Assembly (NCBI RefSeq): GCF_900094735.1
Contig: NZ_FMBM01000002.1
Span: 1,116,001-1,180,000, forward strand
Source: Saliniramus fredricksonii
Lineage (GTDB): Bacteria > Pseudomonadota > Alphaproteobacteria > Rhizobiales > Beijerinckiaceae
Direction of reading: 5' to 3'
Length of the DNA stretch: 64,000 bases
Position 1 is the first letter of the stretch. The number at the start of each line of letters is the position of its first letter. A model generated the notes under the pieces. That model was not told the origin of the DNA and ran no database searches. It worked only from the letters and a program-made list of their open reading frames with translations. A program made the position numbers and the translations under genes. This document shows, in pieces, positions 9,241 through 17,345 of this stretch.

Positions 9241-10569
9241 ATGGCAGATGTCGAGAGGATCAACACGCCCGTCGAGGCGGCCATCGCCGAGCATTTCGCC
9301 GGCGTGAAGGCGACGCTGCCCGGCGATGCCGGCGCCCGCGAAACCGCCTTCGCCCGCTTCACCGAAGCGGGGCTGCCGCATCGGCGCGTCGAGGAGTGGA
9401 AATACACCGATCTGCGCAATCTGATGCGCGAAGCCGCAGCGCTGGCGCCGGCTCTGTCGGACGATGCCGCCAAGGCGGCGCTCGAAGCCTCGCCCTGGTT
9501 CGCCGGGGTGCATGCGGCGCGCATCGCCATCGCCAATGGCCATGTCGTGGCGAGCGCATCGGATCTCGCGGACCTGCCCGAGGGCGTGAGTGTGGAGACG
9601 CTGTCTCAGGCGCTGGCTGACGGCCACGCCGATCTGGCGCATCTCGGCGCGATTCCCGAGGCCGGTGACAACATCGCCGTGGCGCTCAACGGCGCCTTCA
9701 TGACGGATGGCGTGGTGATCCGCGTCAAGGCCGGCACGAAGGTGGCGATGCCGCTGCATCTGCGTTTCGTCGTCACCGGCGAGAGCGCGATGGCGACGGC
9801 GACGCGCAGCCTCGTCGTGGTCGAGAAGGGCGCCTGCGTGACGCTGCTGGAGAGCCATGACAGCGCCGACGGGCTGGCACATCAGCCCAACAACATGGTC
9901 GAGATGGTGGTCGGGGACGAGGCGCAGGTCGCGCATTTCCGCATCGACGGCCACGGCACCGGCGCGCAGGCGCTGTCGACCCTGACGGCGCATCTGGGTG
10001 CGCATGTGGCGTTTGATACGCTCAACATCGTCGCCCGCCCGGGCCTCGTGCGGCATCAGGTCTACATGACCTTCGCCGGTGAGCATACGAAGGGCGGTGT
10101 GCGCGGCGCGACGATGCTGACGGGCAAGCAGCATGCGGATACGACGCTGTTCGTGAACCATGTGGCGCCGCATTGCGAGAGCCGCGAATTGTTCAAGACG
10201 GCGATCGACGGCACCGCCACCGGCGTGTTCCAGGGCCGGATCGCTGTGGCGAAGGAGGCGCAGAAGACCGACGGACAGATGATGTCCTCGGCGGTGCTGC
10301 TCTCCGACGGCGCCACCATGAACAACAAGCCCGAGCTCGAAATCTTCGCCGATGACGTGCTTTGTGCCCATGGTGCGACCTGCGGTGCGCTGGACGACGA
10401 TCTGCTGTTCTACCTGATGGCGCGCGGCATTCCGCGCCCGGAGGCGGAGGCGCTTCTGATCGAATCCTTCCTCGGTGAAGCGGTCGAGGAAGCCGTCAAT
10501 GAGACGGATGAGGATCTGCGCGAGGCGCTTCTGAGTGTCGCACGCACCTGGCTGGCCGCGCGTTCGTAA
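9241..10569 (+). CDS. sufD: Fe-S cluster assembly protein SufD
   Basis: Scaffold partner of SufB in the SufBC2D complex. N-terminal text VEEWKYTDLRNLM is typical of SufD. The C-terminal beta-helix contains KTDGQMMSSAVLLSDGATMNNKPELEI and CAHGATCGALDDDLLFYL, including the conserved His-Gly-Ala-Thr segment that faces SufB. I place the start at ATG 9241, two bases beyond the sufC stop. A GTG at 9235 would overlap sufC and add two residues. The N-terminal ~120 residues vary, as in the family. Confidence 0.95.
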   Translation: MADVERINTPVEAAIAEHFAGVKATLPGDAGARETAFARFTEAGLPHRRVEEWKYTDLRNLMREAAALAPALSDDAAKAALEASPWFAGVHAARIAIANGHVVASASDLADLPEGVSVETLSQALADGHADLAHLGAIPEAGDNIAVALNGAFMTDGVVIRVKAGTKVAMPLHLRFVVTGESAMATATRSLVVVEKGACVTLLESHDSADGLAHQPNNMVEMVVGDEAQVAHFRIDGHGTGAQALSTLTAHLGAHVAFDTLNIVARPGLVRHQVYMTFAGEHTKGGVRGATMLTGKQHADTTLFVNHVAPHCESRELFKTAIDGTATGVFQGRIAVAKEAQKTDGQMMSSAVLLSDGATMNNKPELEIFADDVLCAHGATCGALDDDLLFYLMARGIPRPEAEALLIESFLGEAVEEAVNETDEDLREALLSVARTWLAARS

Positions 10570-10662
10570 ACAGCACAGGAAGCGCTCCGGCCTTGCCGGA
10601 TGAGCCGGGGCGCAGCAAAACAGTCCGCCGCCGCGAAGGTGGCGGACAGCAAGGATGAGGCG

Positions 10663-11916
10663 ATGGACGTGAGCAAGAGCCCGCAGGCTTTCGATGTCGA
10701 GGCGATCCGCCGGGAATTCCCGATCCTGTCCCAGGAGGTCTACGGCAAGCCGCTGGTCTATCTCGACAATGCCGCCTCGGCGCAAAAACCCCGCGCCGTG
10801 ATTGATCGTATGGTCGAGACCATGGAGACGGGCTATGCGAATGTGCATCGCGGCCTGCATCACATGGCCAATGTCGCCACGGAAGGCTTCGAGGAGGCGC
10901 GCGAGACCTGTCGCGAATTCCTCAACGCCGAATCCGCCGACGAGATCGTCTTCACCCGCAACGCAACGGCGGCCTACAACCTCGTCGCCAATGCGTTTGG
11001 TCAGATGGAAGGCCCTGAGGCGATCGGGGAGGGGGACGAGATCATCCTCTCGATCATGGAGCACCATTCCAACATCGTGCCCTGGCATTTCCTGCGCGAG
11101 CGCAAGGGCGCCGTGATCAAATGGGCGCCGGTCGACGATGACGGGAATTTCCTCTTCGAGGAATTCGAGAAGCTGTTCTCGCCGCGCACGAAAATGGTCG
11201 CGATCACGCAGATGTCGAATGCGCTGGGGACCATTACCCCGATGCGCGCGATCATCGATGCGGCGCATGCGCGCGGCGTGCCGGTGCTCGTCGACGGGGC
11301 GCAGAGCGCCGTGCACATGCATGTGGATGTGCGCGCGCTGGATGCCGATTTCTTTGTCTTCACCGGCCACAAGGTCTACGGGCCGACGGGGATCGGCGTG
11401 CTCTACGGCAAGAAGGCGTGGCTCGACAAGCTCGGCCCCTTCGAGGGCGGCGGCGAGATGATCTCCGAGGTGACGACGGAGACGGTCACCTACAACACGC
11501 CCCCGCATCGCTTCGAGGCCGGAACGCCGGCGATCATTGAGGCGATTGCGCTCGGCACGGCCCTTCGTTTCATGATGGATACCGGGCGCGACAACATCGT
11601 CGCCCATGAGAACATGCTGCGCGATTATGCGCATGAGCGCCTGCGCGAGATGAATTCGCTGAAGGTCATCGGCCAGGCGAAAGAGAAGGGCGCGATCCTC
11701 TCCTTCGAGATGAAGGGCGCCCATGCCCATGACGTCGCCACTGTGATCGATCGCTACGGCGTGGCGGTCCGTGCGGGCACCCATTGCGCCATGCCGCTGC
11801 TGAGCCGCTTCGGTGTGACATCCACCTGCCGCGCGTCGTTTGCCCTGTACAACACGCGCGAGGAGGTCGATAAACTTGTCGAGGCTTTGCGCAAGGCGGA
11901 AACCATGTTCGCCTGA
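10663..11916 (+). CDS. sufS: Cysteine desulfurase SufS
   Basis: Second PLP cysteine desulfurase of the operon, which donates sulfur to SufBCD. FDVEAIRREFPIL, VYLDNAASAQKP, EHHSNIVPW, the PLP lysine in FTGHKVYGPTG (Lys237) and catalytic Cys375 in VRAGTHCAMPLL identify the SufS/CsdA group. AAGGATGAGG immediately before ATG 10663 favours this start (417 residues). An upstream ATG at 10600 would add 21 low-complexity residues and lacks a close ribosome site. No SufE is seen in the window, so the sulfur shuttle partner is unknown. Confidence 0.95.
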   Translation: MDVSKSPQAFDVEAIRREFPILSQEVYGKPLVYLDNAASAQKPRAVIDRMVETMETGYANVHRGLHHMANVATEGFEEARETCREFLNAESADEIVFTRNATAAYNLVANAFGQMEGPEAIGEGDEIILSIMEHHSNIVPWHFLRERKGAVIKWAPVDDDGNFLFEEFEKLFSPRTKMVAITQMSNALGTITPMRAIIDAAHARGVPVLVDGAQSAVHMHVDVRALDADFFVFTGHKVYGPTGIGVLYGKKAWLDKLGPFEGGGEMISEVTTETVTYNTPPHRFEAGTPAIIEAIALGTALRFMMDTGRDNIVAHENMLRDYAHERLREMNSLKVIGQAKEKGAILSFEMKGAHAHDVATVIDRYGVAVRAGTHCAMPLLSRFGVTSTCRASFALYNTREEVDKLVEALRKAETMFA

Positions 11917-11930
11917 AAGGTTTGAGAGAT

Positions 11931-12305
11931 ATGAGCACTGATACGCCCGAACCGAACGCCCCGGCCATTGGCGCGCAATCCGGCCTGCCGCCGGAGGAGA
12001 TTGATCGTCTGACCGATGATATCGTGATGGCGCTGAAATCGGTCTACGACCCGGAGATCCCCTCCGACATCTACGAGCTCGGCCTGATCTACCGCGTCGA
12101 GATCGACGATGACCGCAATGTCGCCATCGACATGACGCTCACCGCCCCGGGCTGCCCCGTCGCCGGCGAAATGCCGGGCTGGGTGGAGAATGCGGTGGCC
12201 GGTGTCGCGGGCGTGCAGAGCGTCACGGTCAACATGACCTTCGACCCGCCCTGGGACCAGAGCCGCATGTCGGACGAGGCCCGCGTCGCTCTCGACATGT
12301 GGTGA
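11931..12305 (+). CDS. sufT: SufT/MIP18-like DUF59 Fe-S maturation protein
   Basis: Small 124-residue protein with the MIP18 (DUF59) fold: IVMALKSVYDPEIPSDIYELGLIYRVEI, then MTLTAPGCPVAGEMPGWV with the reactive Cys, then VNMTFDPPWDQSRMSDEAR. DUF59 proteins encoded in suf operons assist delivery or maturation of Fe-S clusters. It is the last gene of the operon, 14 bp after sufS. The carrier gene sufA, common at this position in relatives, is missing, and a convergent enoyl-CoA hydratase begins 31 bp away. Confidence 0.88.
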   Translation: MSTDTPEPNAPAIGAQSGLPPEEIDRLTDDIVMALKSVYDPEIPSDIYELGLIYRVEIDDDRNVAIDMTLTAPGCPVAGEMPGWVENAVAGVAGVQSVTVNMTFDPPWDQSRMSDEARVALDMW

Positions 12306-12336
12306 GGGGCGGGGCCTCCCCGCCCTGCCTTGCGCC

Positions 12337-13164
12337 CTATCGCCCCTGCCAGCGCGGTTCGCGCTTTTCGATGAAGGCGCCGATGCCTTCTTCGGCGTCG
12401 CGCGCCATCATGTTCTCAGCCATCACCTTCGCCGCATAGTCATAAGCCTCCTCGAGCCCCATTTCGCGCTGCGCATAGAAGGCGCGTTTGCCGATGGCGA
12501 GGGTATGGCCTGATTTCGAGGCGATGGTTGTCGCCATGGCCCGCGCCTGCGCCAGCGCCTCGCCCTCGGGCGCGACGCGGTTGACGAGGCCGAAGCGGTG
12601 TGCGGTCTCGGCATCCGCGAGCTCGCCGAGCAGCAGCATTTCCATGGCGTGCTTGTTGGCGAGGTTGCGCGAGAGCGCGACCATCGGCGTGGAGCAGAAC
12701 AGCCCGATATTCACCCCCGGCGTGGCGAAACGCGCCTTCGCCCCGGCCACGGCGAGATCGCAGCTCGCGACGAGCTGGCAGCCGGCGGCGGTGGCGACGC
12801 CCTCGACCGACGCGATGACGGGCTGGGGCAGGGCGACGATCTTCTGCATCAGGGCCGAGCAACGCTGCATCAGATCAGCGAAATACGCTGCCCCGCCATC
12901 AGGATCGGCGCGCCGCGCGGTCATCTCCTTGAGATGGTGCCCCGCGCAGAAAGCCGGGCCCTCCGCCGTGAGGATCACGACGCGGATGCCGCGATCCTCG
13001 GCGATGGAATCGAGCGTGTCGGAGAGCGCTGCGATCATCGCATCCGAGAGCGCGTTGCGCGAGGGTGCGTGGTCCAGGGTGATGGTGGCGATGCCGTCCG
13101 CATCCGCGCGCCGCAGGGGAAACGCCGCCTGGTCCGCCGCCGGTACGTGTTGTTCGAAACCCAT
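12337..13164 (-). CDS. Enoyl-CoA hydratase/isomerase family protein
   Basis: Crotonase-fold enzyme of 275 residues acting on acyl-CoA thioesters. Recognisable features are ITLDHAPSRNALSDAM, the oxyanion-hole segment PAFCAGHHLKEM, and the second oxyanion Gly in SVEGVATAAGCQLVASCDLAVA. The usual catalytic Glu of enoyl-CoA hydratase is not evident after GCQLVASCDL, so a different crotonase reaction is possible. ATG 13164 is preceded by a near-perfect GGAGGAGG site, and the 105-codon upstream extension of the frame has no support. It is divergent from the thioesterase at 13312, sharing a 147-bp promoter region. Confidence 0.88.
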   Translation of the reverse strand: MGFEQHVPAADQAAFPLRRADADGIATITLDHAPSRNALSDAMIAALSDTLDSIAEDRGIRVVILTAEGPAFCAGHHLKEMTARRADPDGGAAYFADLMQRCSALMQKIVALPQPVIASVEGVATAAGCQLVASCDLAVAGAKARFATPGVNIGLFCSTPMVALSRNLANKHAMEMLLLGELADAETAHRFGLVNRVAPEGEALAQARAMATTIASKSGHTLAIGKRAFYAQREMGLEEAYDYAAKVMAENMMARDAEEGIGAFIEKREPRWQGR

Positions 13165-13311
13165 ATGGCCTCCTCCTGATTGCCTGTCCGCTCTGCGCGG
13201 ATTCGTCTTGTCTTGCGCGGGTCGAGGCGCTCTCATGGACGCAGAGGAAACCGCCCGGACACGCACACGTGATCTTTCAAGACACAGTGCCAAAGGAAAG
13301 CCGTCAGGACA

Positions 13312-13761
13312 ATGAGCAAAGCAAACGCAACGCCGCCCGCGCTGAAGATGAGCGCCGAGGAGATCACCGCCTTCCTCGACGAGGAATTCCCCCAGATCCA
13401 TCTCGGCGGGCGCAGCTTCATCATCGAGGAAGTCGCGCCGATGGCCGCGCGCATGCGCATGCTCTACCACGAACGCCACATCCGCCCCGGCGGCACCATC
13501 TCCGGCCCCGCCATGATGTCGCTGGCCGACCTCGCCCTCTACGTCGCCATCCTCGCCCAGCTCGGCCCCGTCGCCCTCGCCGTCACCACCAACCTCAACT
13601 TCAACTTCATGCGCAAACCCGCCCAGCGCGACCTGATCGCCGAATGCAGGTTATTGAAGCTGGGGCGGACGCTCGCGGTGGGGGATGTGGCGATACGATC
13701 GGACGGGGAGGGCGAGATGGTGTGCCACGCAACGGGGACTTATGCGATTCCGCGGGGGTGA
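13312..13761 (+). CDS. PaaI-family hotdog thioesterase
   Basis: Probable acyl-CoA thioesterase of 149 residues. The hotdog core is visible as HIRPGGTISGPAMMSLADLALYVAILAQLG, with the helix residues (Gly-Pro...Asp) that form the catalytic face. It is followed by the strands VTTNLNFNFMRKPAQRDLIAECRLLKLGRTLAVGDV. AGGAC lies just upstream of ATG 13312. Divergence from an enoyl-CoA hydratase suggests a role in clearing or editing CoA thioesters. Substrate cannot be inferred. Confidence 0.85.
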   Translation: MSKANATPPALKMSAEEITAFLDEEFPQIHLGGRSFIIEEVAPMAARMRMLYHERHIRPGGTISGPAMMSLADLALYVAILAQLGPVALAVTTNLNFNFMRKPAQRDLIAECRLLKLGRTLAVGDVAIRSDGEGEMVCHATGTYAIPRG

Positions 13762-13890
13762 GGAAGTTTGAAGCACCCTAAGATTTGCGAATCCGTTTAA
13801 ATCAACTTATGGTCTTCGCTTCGTCGGATTTGTGCGTTTTTAGCAGGGCGAGCGATGGCGGCAACGGTGGATAAAACGGCGGAATTTTCG

Positions 13891-13919
13891 TTGACAATCG
13901 TGTCCGAATTGGGCATAAG
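13891..13919 (+). promoter_or_regulatory. Strong sigma-70-type promoter upstream of NYN gene
   Basis: A consensus TTGACA at 13891 and CATAAG at 13914, 17 bp apart, lie in a lower-GC gap. Transcription should begin near 13926, only a few bases before a hairpin with a U tract and about 130 bases before the NYN coding start. Confidence 0.65.
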
Positions 13920-13932
13920 AATTTTATTAGCT

Positions 13933-13978
13933 CCCCGTCGGACTTGGCTGGAAACAGTCCCCGGCGGGGTTTATTTTT
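13933..13978 (+). terminator. Intrinsic terminator-like hairpin in the NYN gene leader
   Basis: CCCCGTCGG at 13933-13941 pairs with CCGGCGGGG at 13961-13969 (one G-U pair). Three more pairs continue past a two-C bulge, and TTTATTTTT follows at 13970. Placed directly behind a promoter and before the gene, it would produce a ~50-nt RNA or act as an attenuator. Confidence 0.6.
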
Positions 13979-14054
13979 GTGCCTCCCCATTCTCTCAGGA
14001 ACTGCTGCCAACGATACGGCGCTATGCGTTATCCTCAATTCCGGGGGCCGCCCG

Positions 14055-14687
14055 ATGACGGCAGAGCCTGCCGTCAAATACGCCATGGCCTTCATTGATG
14101 GCCAGAATTTGTATCAGCATGCAAAGGATGCCTTCGGTCATCATCATCCGAACTTCGATCCACGGAAGTTGCACGCTGCTGTCTGCGCAGCGCATTGCTG
14201 GACGCCGAACCTTGTTCGCTTTTACACAGGGATTCCTGACACGCGCATAAGCCCGATGTGGGCGGGGTACTGGAACAGCCGCATCATTGCCATGAAGCGC
14301 GCCGGGATCAAGGTTACGACGCGTCCGTTGCGCTATCGCGAACAGCAGGTCACCGACGCGCTTGGCAATACGGAAACGGTGCAAGTCGCGCAGGAAAAGG
14401 GGATAGATACGCGCCTTGTGCTCGACATTGTTTCCACGGCCCGCAAGAAGCAATGGGATGTAGCGGTGATCTTCAGCCAGGATCAGGACTTGGCGGAAGT
14501 CGTGCAGGAAGTGAAGGATATCGGGGAAGAGCAGGGGCGGAATCTGGAGATCTGTTGTCCCTTTCCCTGTGGACCCAACGCGACATCAAGGCGGGGTATC
14601 TACAAAACCAACTGGTTCCCCATGGATCAAACATTCTATGACTCTTGTCTTGATCCAAAGGACTATCGCCCGAAGAACACGCCTTGA
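14055..14687 (+). CDS. NYN-domain (PIN-like) putative ribonuclease
   Basis: The 210-residue protein starts with MAFIDGQNLYQHAKDAFG, the first conserved strand and Asp of the NYN fold. Next come KGIDTRLVLDIVSTARKKQWDVAVIFSQDQDLAEVVQEV, with the further metal-binding acidic residues (KGIDTRL, SQDQDL). NYN proteins belong to the PIN-like nuclease superfamily, and many act on RNA. ATG 14055 is chosen as the start closest to the conserved domain; its ribosome site is weak. The gene and its leader are AT-richer than neighbours, and a decayed gene follows, so this looks like accessory DNA. Its target is unknown. Confidence 0.75.
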   Translation: MTAEPAVKYAMAFIDGQNLYQHAKDAFGHHHPNFDPRKLHAAVCAAHCWTPNLVRFYTGIPDTRISPMWAGYWNSRIIAMKRAGIKVTTRPLRYREQQVTDALGNTETVQVAQEKGIDTRLVLDIVSTARKKQWDVAVIFSQDQDLAEVVQEVKDIGEEQGRNLEICCPFPCGPNATSRRGIYKTNWFPMDQTFYDSCLDPKDYRPKNTP

Positions 14688-14713
14688 GAGATCCCAATAC
14701 CCATCCTCACTCG

Positions 14714-14743
14714 CCCCCCACCCCCACCCCAACCCCAACCCCC
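14714..14743 (-). repeat. G-rich tract on minus strand (possible G-quadruplex)
   Basis: The plus strand is a run of C5-6/C4 blocks split by A or AA. The minus strand therefore carries five closely spaced G-runs of four or more with one- to two-base loops, a strong quadruplex pattern. It overlaps the 3' end of the hydrolase remnant. Confidence 0.6.
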
Positions 14744-15068
14744 GAACAAACGCCACCACCGCCTCCGCCGTCTCCTGCGAATCCGGGATCTCCAGATTCG
14801 TCTTATCGGACACCAGGCGGTAGGTGCCGTTTCCATTTAGCGGGGCCATCGTTGGTTCGTAGGCTTCGCTTTGGAAGGCTTCGTCGTTGGTGCCGGCGAT
14901 GAGGAGGAACGGGGGGAGGTGGGTGATGTCGGTCTTCCAGTCGCGGCGCGGGGCGTAGGATGCGTTCAGGCGGAAGGAGTATTCCGGCGTGGCCATGTGG
15001 CCGTAGCGGCATTCGAGCACGGCCTTCGGCATGGCAAAGCGCAGCACTGGGTAGCTGTTGAAGGGAAA
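14727..15068 (-). pseudogene. C-terminal fragment of an alpha/beta hydrolase
   Basis: About 110 codons encode a recognisable end of an alpha/beta hydrolase: PPFLLIAGTNDEAF carries the strand and acidic triad position, GTYRLVSDKTNLEI the segment that should carry the catalytic His (here Asn), and SQETAEAVVAFVRG the final helix. There is no nucleophile half and no sensible start. The frame runs without a stop through a G-rich tract into the end of the NYN gene. I read it as a decayed gene whose 5' half has been lost. Confidence 0.6.
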
Positions 15069-15097
15069 GTGATGGGGGGAGGATAAGTGATGCGGTA

Positions 15098-15145
15098 CCC
15101 AAATACCCCACAACCCGTTACCCCAATACCACCACCCCCAATCCC
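15098..15145 (-). repeat. Second G-rich tract on minus strand
   Basis: The plus strand has C-runs CCC, CCCC, CCC, CCCC, CCCCC and CCC spaced by 3-10 bases, so the minus strand again has quadruplex potential. It lies just upstream of the hydrolase remnant and before the rplM promoter region. Confidence 0.5.
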
Positions 15146-15190
15146 TTGCACATCAACCCTTCCAGCCGCATCAATCTCCCCAGATAACCC

Positions 15191-15217
15191 TTGACGCGGG
15201 ATCAAACTGCGCATAAA
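15191..15217 (+). promoter_or_regulatory. Candidate rplM-rpsI promoter
   Basis: TTGACG at 15191 and CATAAA at 15212 (15-bp spacing, shorter than ideal) lie 87 bp before the rplM start. The leader between them and the gene is GC-rich and can fold. Confidence 0.4.
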
Positions 15218-15303
15218 CCGCCCCATCGCCGCCGCGTTCGGGGTTCCCGGGCTGGCGGCTCTTCGTTTGGAACGGGGTTTTGCCCCTTTAGGGATACAGC
15301 GCA

Positions 15304-15765
15304 ATGAAAACGTTTTCGCTGAAGCCCGCCGATGTCGAGAAGAAGTGGGTCATCATCGATGCGGAGGGCCTCGTCGTGGGTCGTCTCGCCTCGGTCGTGG
15401 CGATGCGCCTTCGCGGCAAGCACAAGGCGAGCTACACGCCGCATGTCGATTGCGGTGACAATGTCATCGTGATCAACGCCGACAAGGTGGTCCTCACCGG
15501 CCGCAAGCGCAATCAGAAGGTCTATTACCACCATACCGGCCATCCGGGCGGCATCAAGGCCCGCACGGCGAAGTCGATCCTCGAGGGTCGTTTCCCCGAG
15601 CGCGTGGTCGAGAAGGCTGTCGAGCGCATGCTGCCGCGCGGCCCGCTCTTCCGCAAGATCCTCGGCAACCTGCGCGTCTATCCCGGCTCCGAGCATCCCC
15701 ATGAGGCGCAGCAGCCGGAAGCGCTCGATGTCGCTTCCCTGAACGCCAAGAACCGGAGGCTCTGA
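15304..15765 (+). CDS. rplM: 50S ribosomal protein L13
   Basis: Structural protein of the large ribosomal subunit, 153 residues. [63 protein letters not shown] and the [32 protein letters not shown] end are diagnostic. It forms a two-gene operon with rpsI, which starts two bases after its stop codon, the standard bacterial arrangement. Confidence 0.98.
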   Translation: MKTFSLKPADVEKKWVIIDAEGLVVGRLASVVAMRLRGKHKASYTPHVDCGDNVIVINADKVVLTGRKRNQKVYYHHTGHPGGIKARTAKSILEGRFPERVVEKAVERMLPRGPLFRKILGNLRVYPGSEHPHEAQQPEALDVASLNAKNRRL

Positions 15766-15767
15766 TC

Positions 15768-16241
15768 ATGGCCACCTTGCAGTCCCTCTCCGATCTCGGC
15801 CAGCAGGACGAGACCCCGGTCGAAGCACCGGTCCATGTCCAGAAGCTCGACGCCCATGGCCGCGCCTATGCCACCGGCAAGCGCAAGGACGCCATCGCCC
15901 GGGTCTGGATCAAGCCCGGCTCCGGCAAGATCTCGGTCAATGGTCGTGAGCTCGCAGTCTACTTCGCCCGCCCCGTGCTGCGGATGATCATGAACCAGCC
16001 CCTGCAGCTGACCAACCGTGTCGACCAGTACGACATCCAGGTCACGGTCAAGGGTGGCGGCCTCTCCGGTCAGGCCGGCGCCGTGCGCCACGGCCTGTCC
16101 AAGGCGCTGACCTATTACGAGCCCGAGCTGCGCGCCATCCTCAAGAAGGAAGGCTTCCTGACGCGCGATTCGCGTATCGTCGAGCGCAAGAAGTACGGCC
16201 GCGCCAAGGCCCGCCGTTCGTTCCAGTTCTCCAAGCGCTGA
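15768..16241 (+). CDS. rpsI: 30S ribosomal protein S9
   Basis: Small-subunit protein of 157 residues whose C-terminal tail contacts P-site tRNA. The core begins at [29 protein letters not shown] and ends with RRSFQFSKR, the invariant basic tail with terminal Lys-Arg. An N-terminal extension of about 35 residues precedes the core, as is usual in alphaproteobacteria. It is co-transcribed with rplM, and a terminator stands 29 bp after the stop. Confidence 0.98.
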   Translation: MATLQSLSDLGQQDETPVEAPVHVQKLDAHGRAYATGKRKDAIARVWIKPGSGKISVNGRELAVYFARPVLRMIMNQPLQLTNRVDQYDIQVTVKGGGLSGQAGAVRHGLSKALTYYEPELRAILKKEGFLTRDSRIVERKKYGRAKARRSFQFSKR

Positions 16242-16270
16242 TCAATCAACGATCACGTTTGGCTATTCGA

Positions 16271-16298
16271 GGGGTCGCGCCTGGCGCGGCCCCTTTTT
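16271..16298 (+). terminator. Rho-independent terminator of rplM-rpsI
   Basis: GGGGTCGCGC pairs with GCGCGGCCCC around a three-base loop (10 bp with one G-U pair), followed by TTTTT. Confidence 0.8.
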
Positions 16299-16482
16299 CG
16301 TGGCGATGGAGCGTTATGGCGTGCCTGATCTTGTCCGTGATCCGGGATCCATCTGACGAAAGGAAGCCTTAAGGATAGCAGCGAATACAAATGCGGCGAC
16401 ATGGGTGTCCAACTGTTTCTGTGAAGATCAATAAAAGGATTTGCAACGAATTGCCGCCATAACGTTGCGTAAGGAGGCGGTC

Positions 16483-17310
16483 ATGCAGCAAACGAAGATC
16501 CTGATTGCGGATGCGGATATCGAATCCCGGCAGCAACTCGCCCGGATCGTTTCCGAGGCACGGCCAGATGCGCGGCTGCGCTTTGCCGATACCGGCCGGC
16601 AGCTCTTCAAGGTCCTGCAGGAAGAAACCTTCGACATGGTCTTCCTCGACATGGTGCTGCCCTACACCGATGTCGCCAAGCTCAAGAGCGTGATCGCCCT
16701 GATGCATGCACAAAACGGCACCCGGCTCGTGCTCGTCAGTGAAGGGTTGCGCAAGAACTGGACGATGATCGCGCTGCAGTTGCACGCCTACGAAGTTCTG
16801 ACGAAGCCCTATCGTGATCATGCAGTGACGCGGCTTCTGGAGACCTTCCAGCAGATTCGCCGGACGCGACAGGCACTGATCGTCGACCCGTCCGTGCGCA
16901 CCCGCGGCATTCTGCGCAACGTGCTGGATCGCAGCCAGTTCCGGCTGCAGCCCATTGATGCCGAGACGGGTCGCCGGGCGATCCGGCATACACGCAAGCA
17001 GGATTTCGAGGTGGCCTTCGTCAGCCATGCGCTTTCCGACATGCCGGCCCTCGAGGCCGCCTGCCAGCTTCTCAGCCGCAGTGAAGACAGGATTTCCGTC
17101 GTGCTGATGGATCGGGCAGTGGATGAAACCCACCGGGCCTTCGAGGTGTTCGGCATCAAGGATGTGATGATCCAGCCCTTCGATGCGATCGACGTCAACC
17201 GGACCCTGCACGGGGCGCTCGGCTTGTGGCGACCGTATCTGGTCAATGCCCTCGCTGCCGAAAGAGACAGCAAGCGTGAAGACGCCGCACAGGCAAGCCG
17301 CGCGGCCTGA
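16483..17310 (+). CDS. Tandem receiver-domain response regulator
   Basis: A 275-residue protein with two CheY-like halves and no DNA-binding or enzymatic output domain. The first (residues ~4-125) has TKILIADADIESR, the phosphoacceptor strand DMVFLDMVLP and KPY near its end. The second (~135-255) begins RQALIVDPSVRTRGILRNVL but has VAFVSHALSD where the acceptor Asp should be, so it is probably a pseudo-receiver. ATG 16483 follows a perfect AAGGAGG. The DUF2336 gene begins 35 bp downstream on the same strand, suggesting a shared pathway. No histidine kinase is adjacent. Confidence 0.8.
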   Translation: MQQTKILIADADIESRQQLARIVSEARPDARLRFADTGRQLFKVLQEETFDMVFLDMVLPYTDVAKLKSVIALMHAQNGTRLVLVSEGLRKNWTMIALQLHAYEVLTKPYRDHAVTRLLETFQQIRRTRQALIVDPSVRTRGILRNVLDRSQFRLQPIDAETGRRAIRHTRKQDFEVAFVSHALSDMPALEAACQLLSRSEDRISVVLMDRAVDETHRAFEVFGIKDVMIQPFDAIDVNRTLHGALGLWRPYLVNALAAERDSKREDAAQASRAA

Positions 17311-17345
17311 AACACCCGTCTTGTCGCGATCGAGGTTCAGACGTC

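Noticed and set aside
9214-11784. 856-codon minus-strand frame across sufD and sufS
   Set aside because: Antisense shadow of two well-identified plus-strand genes; His/Arg/Gly-rich with no domain text.
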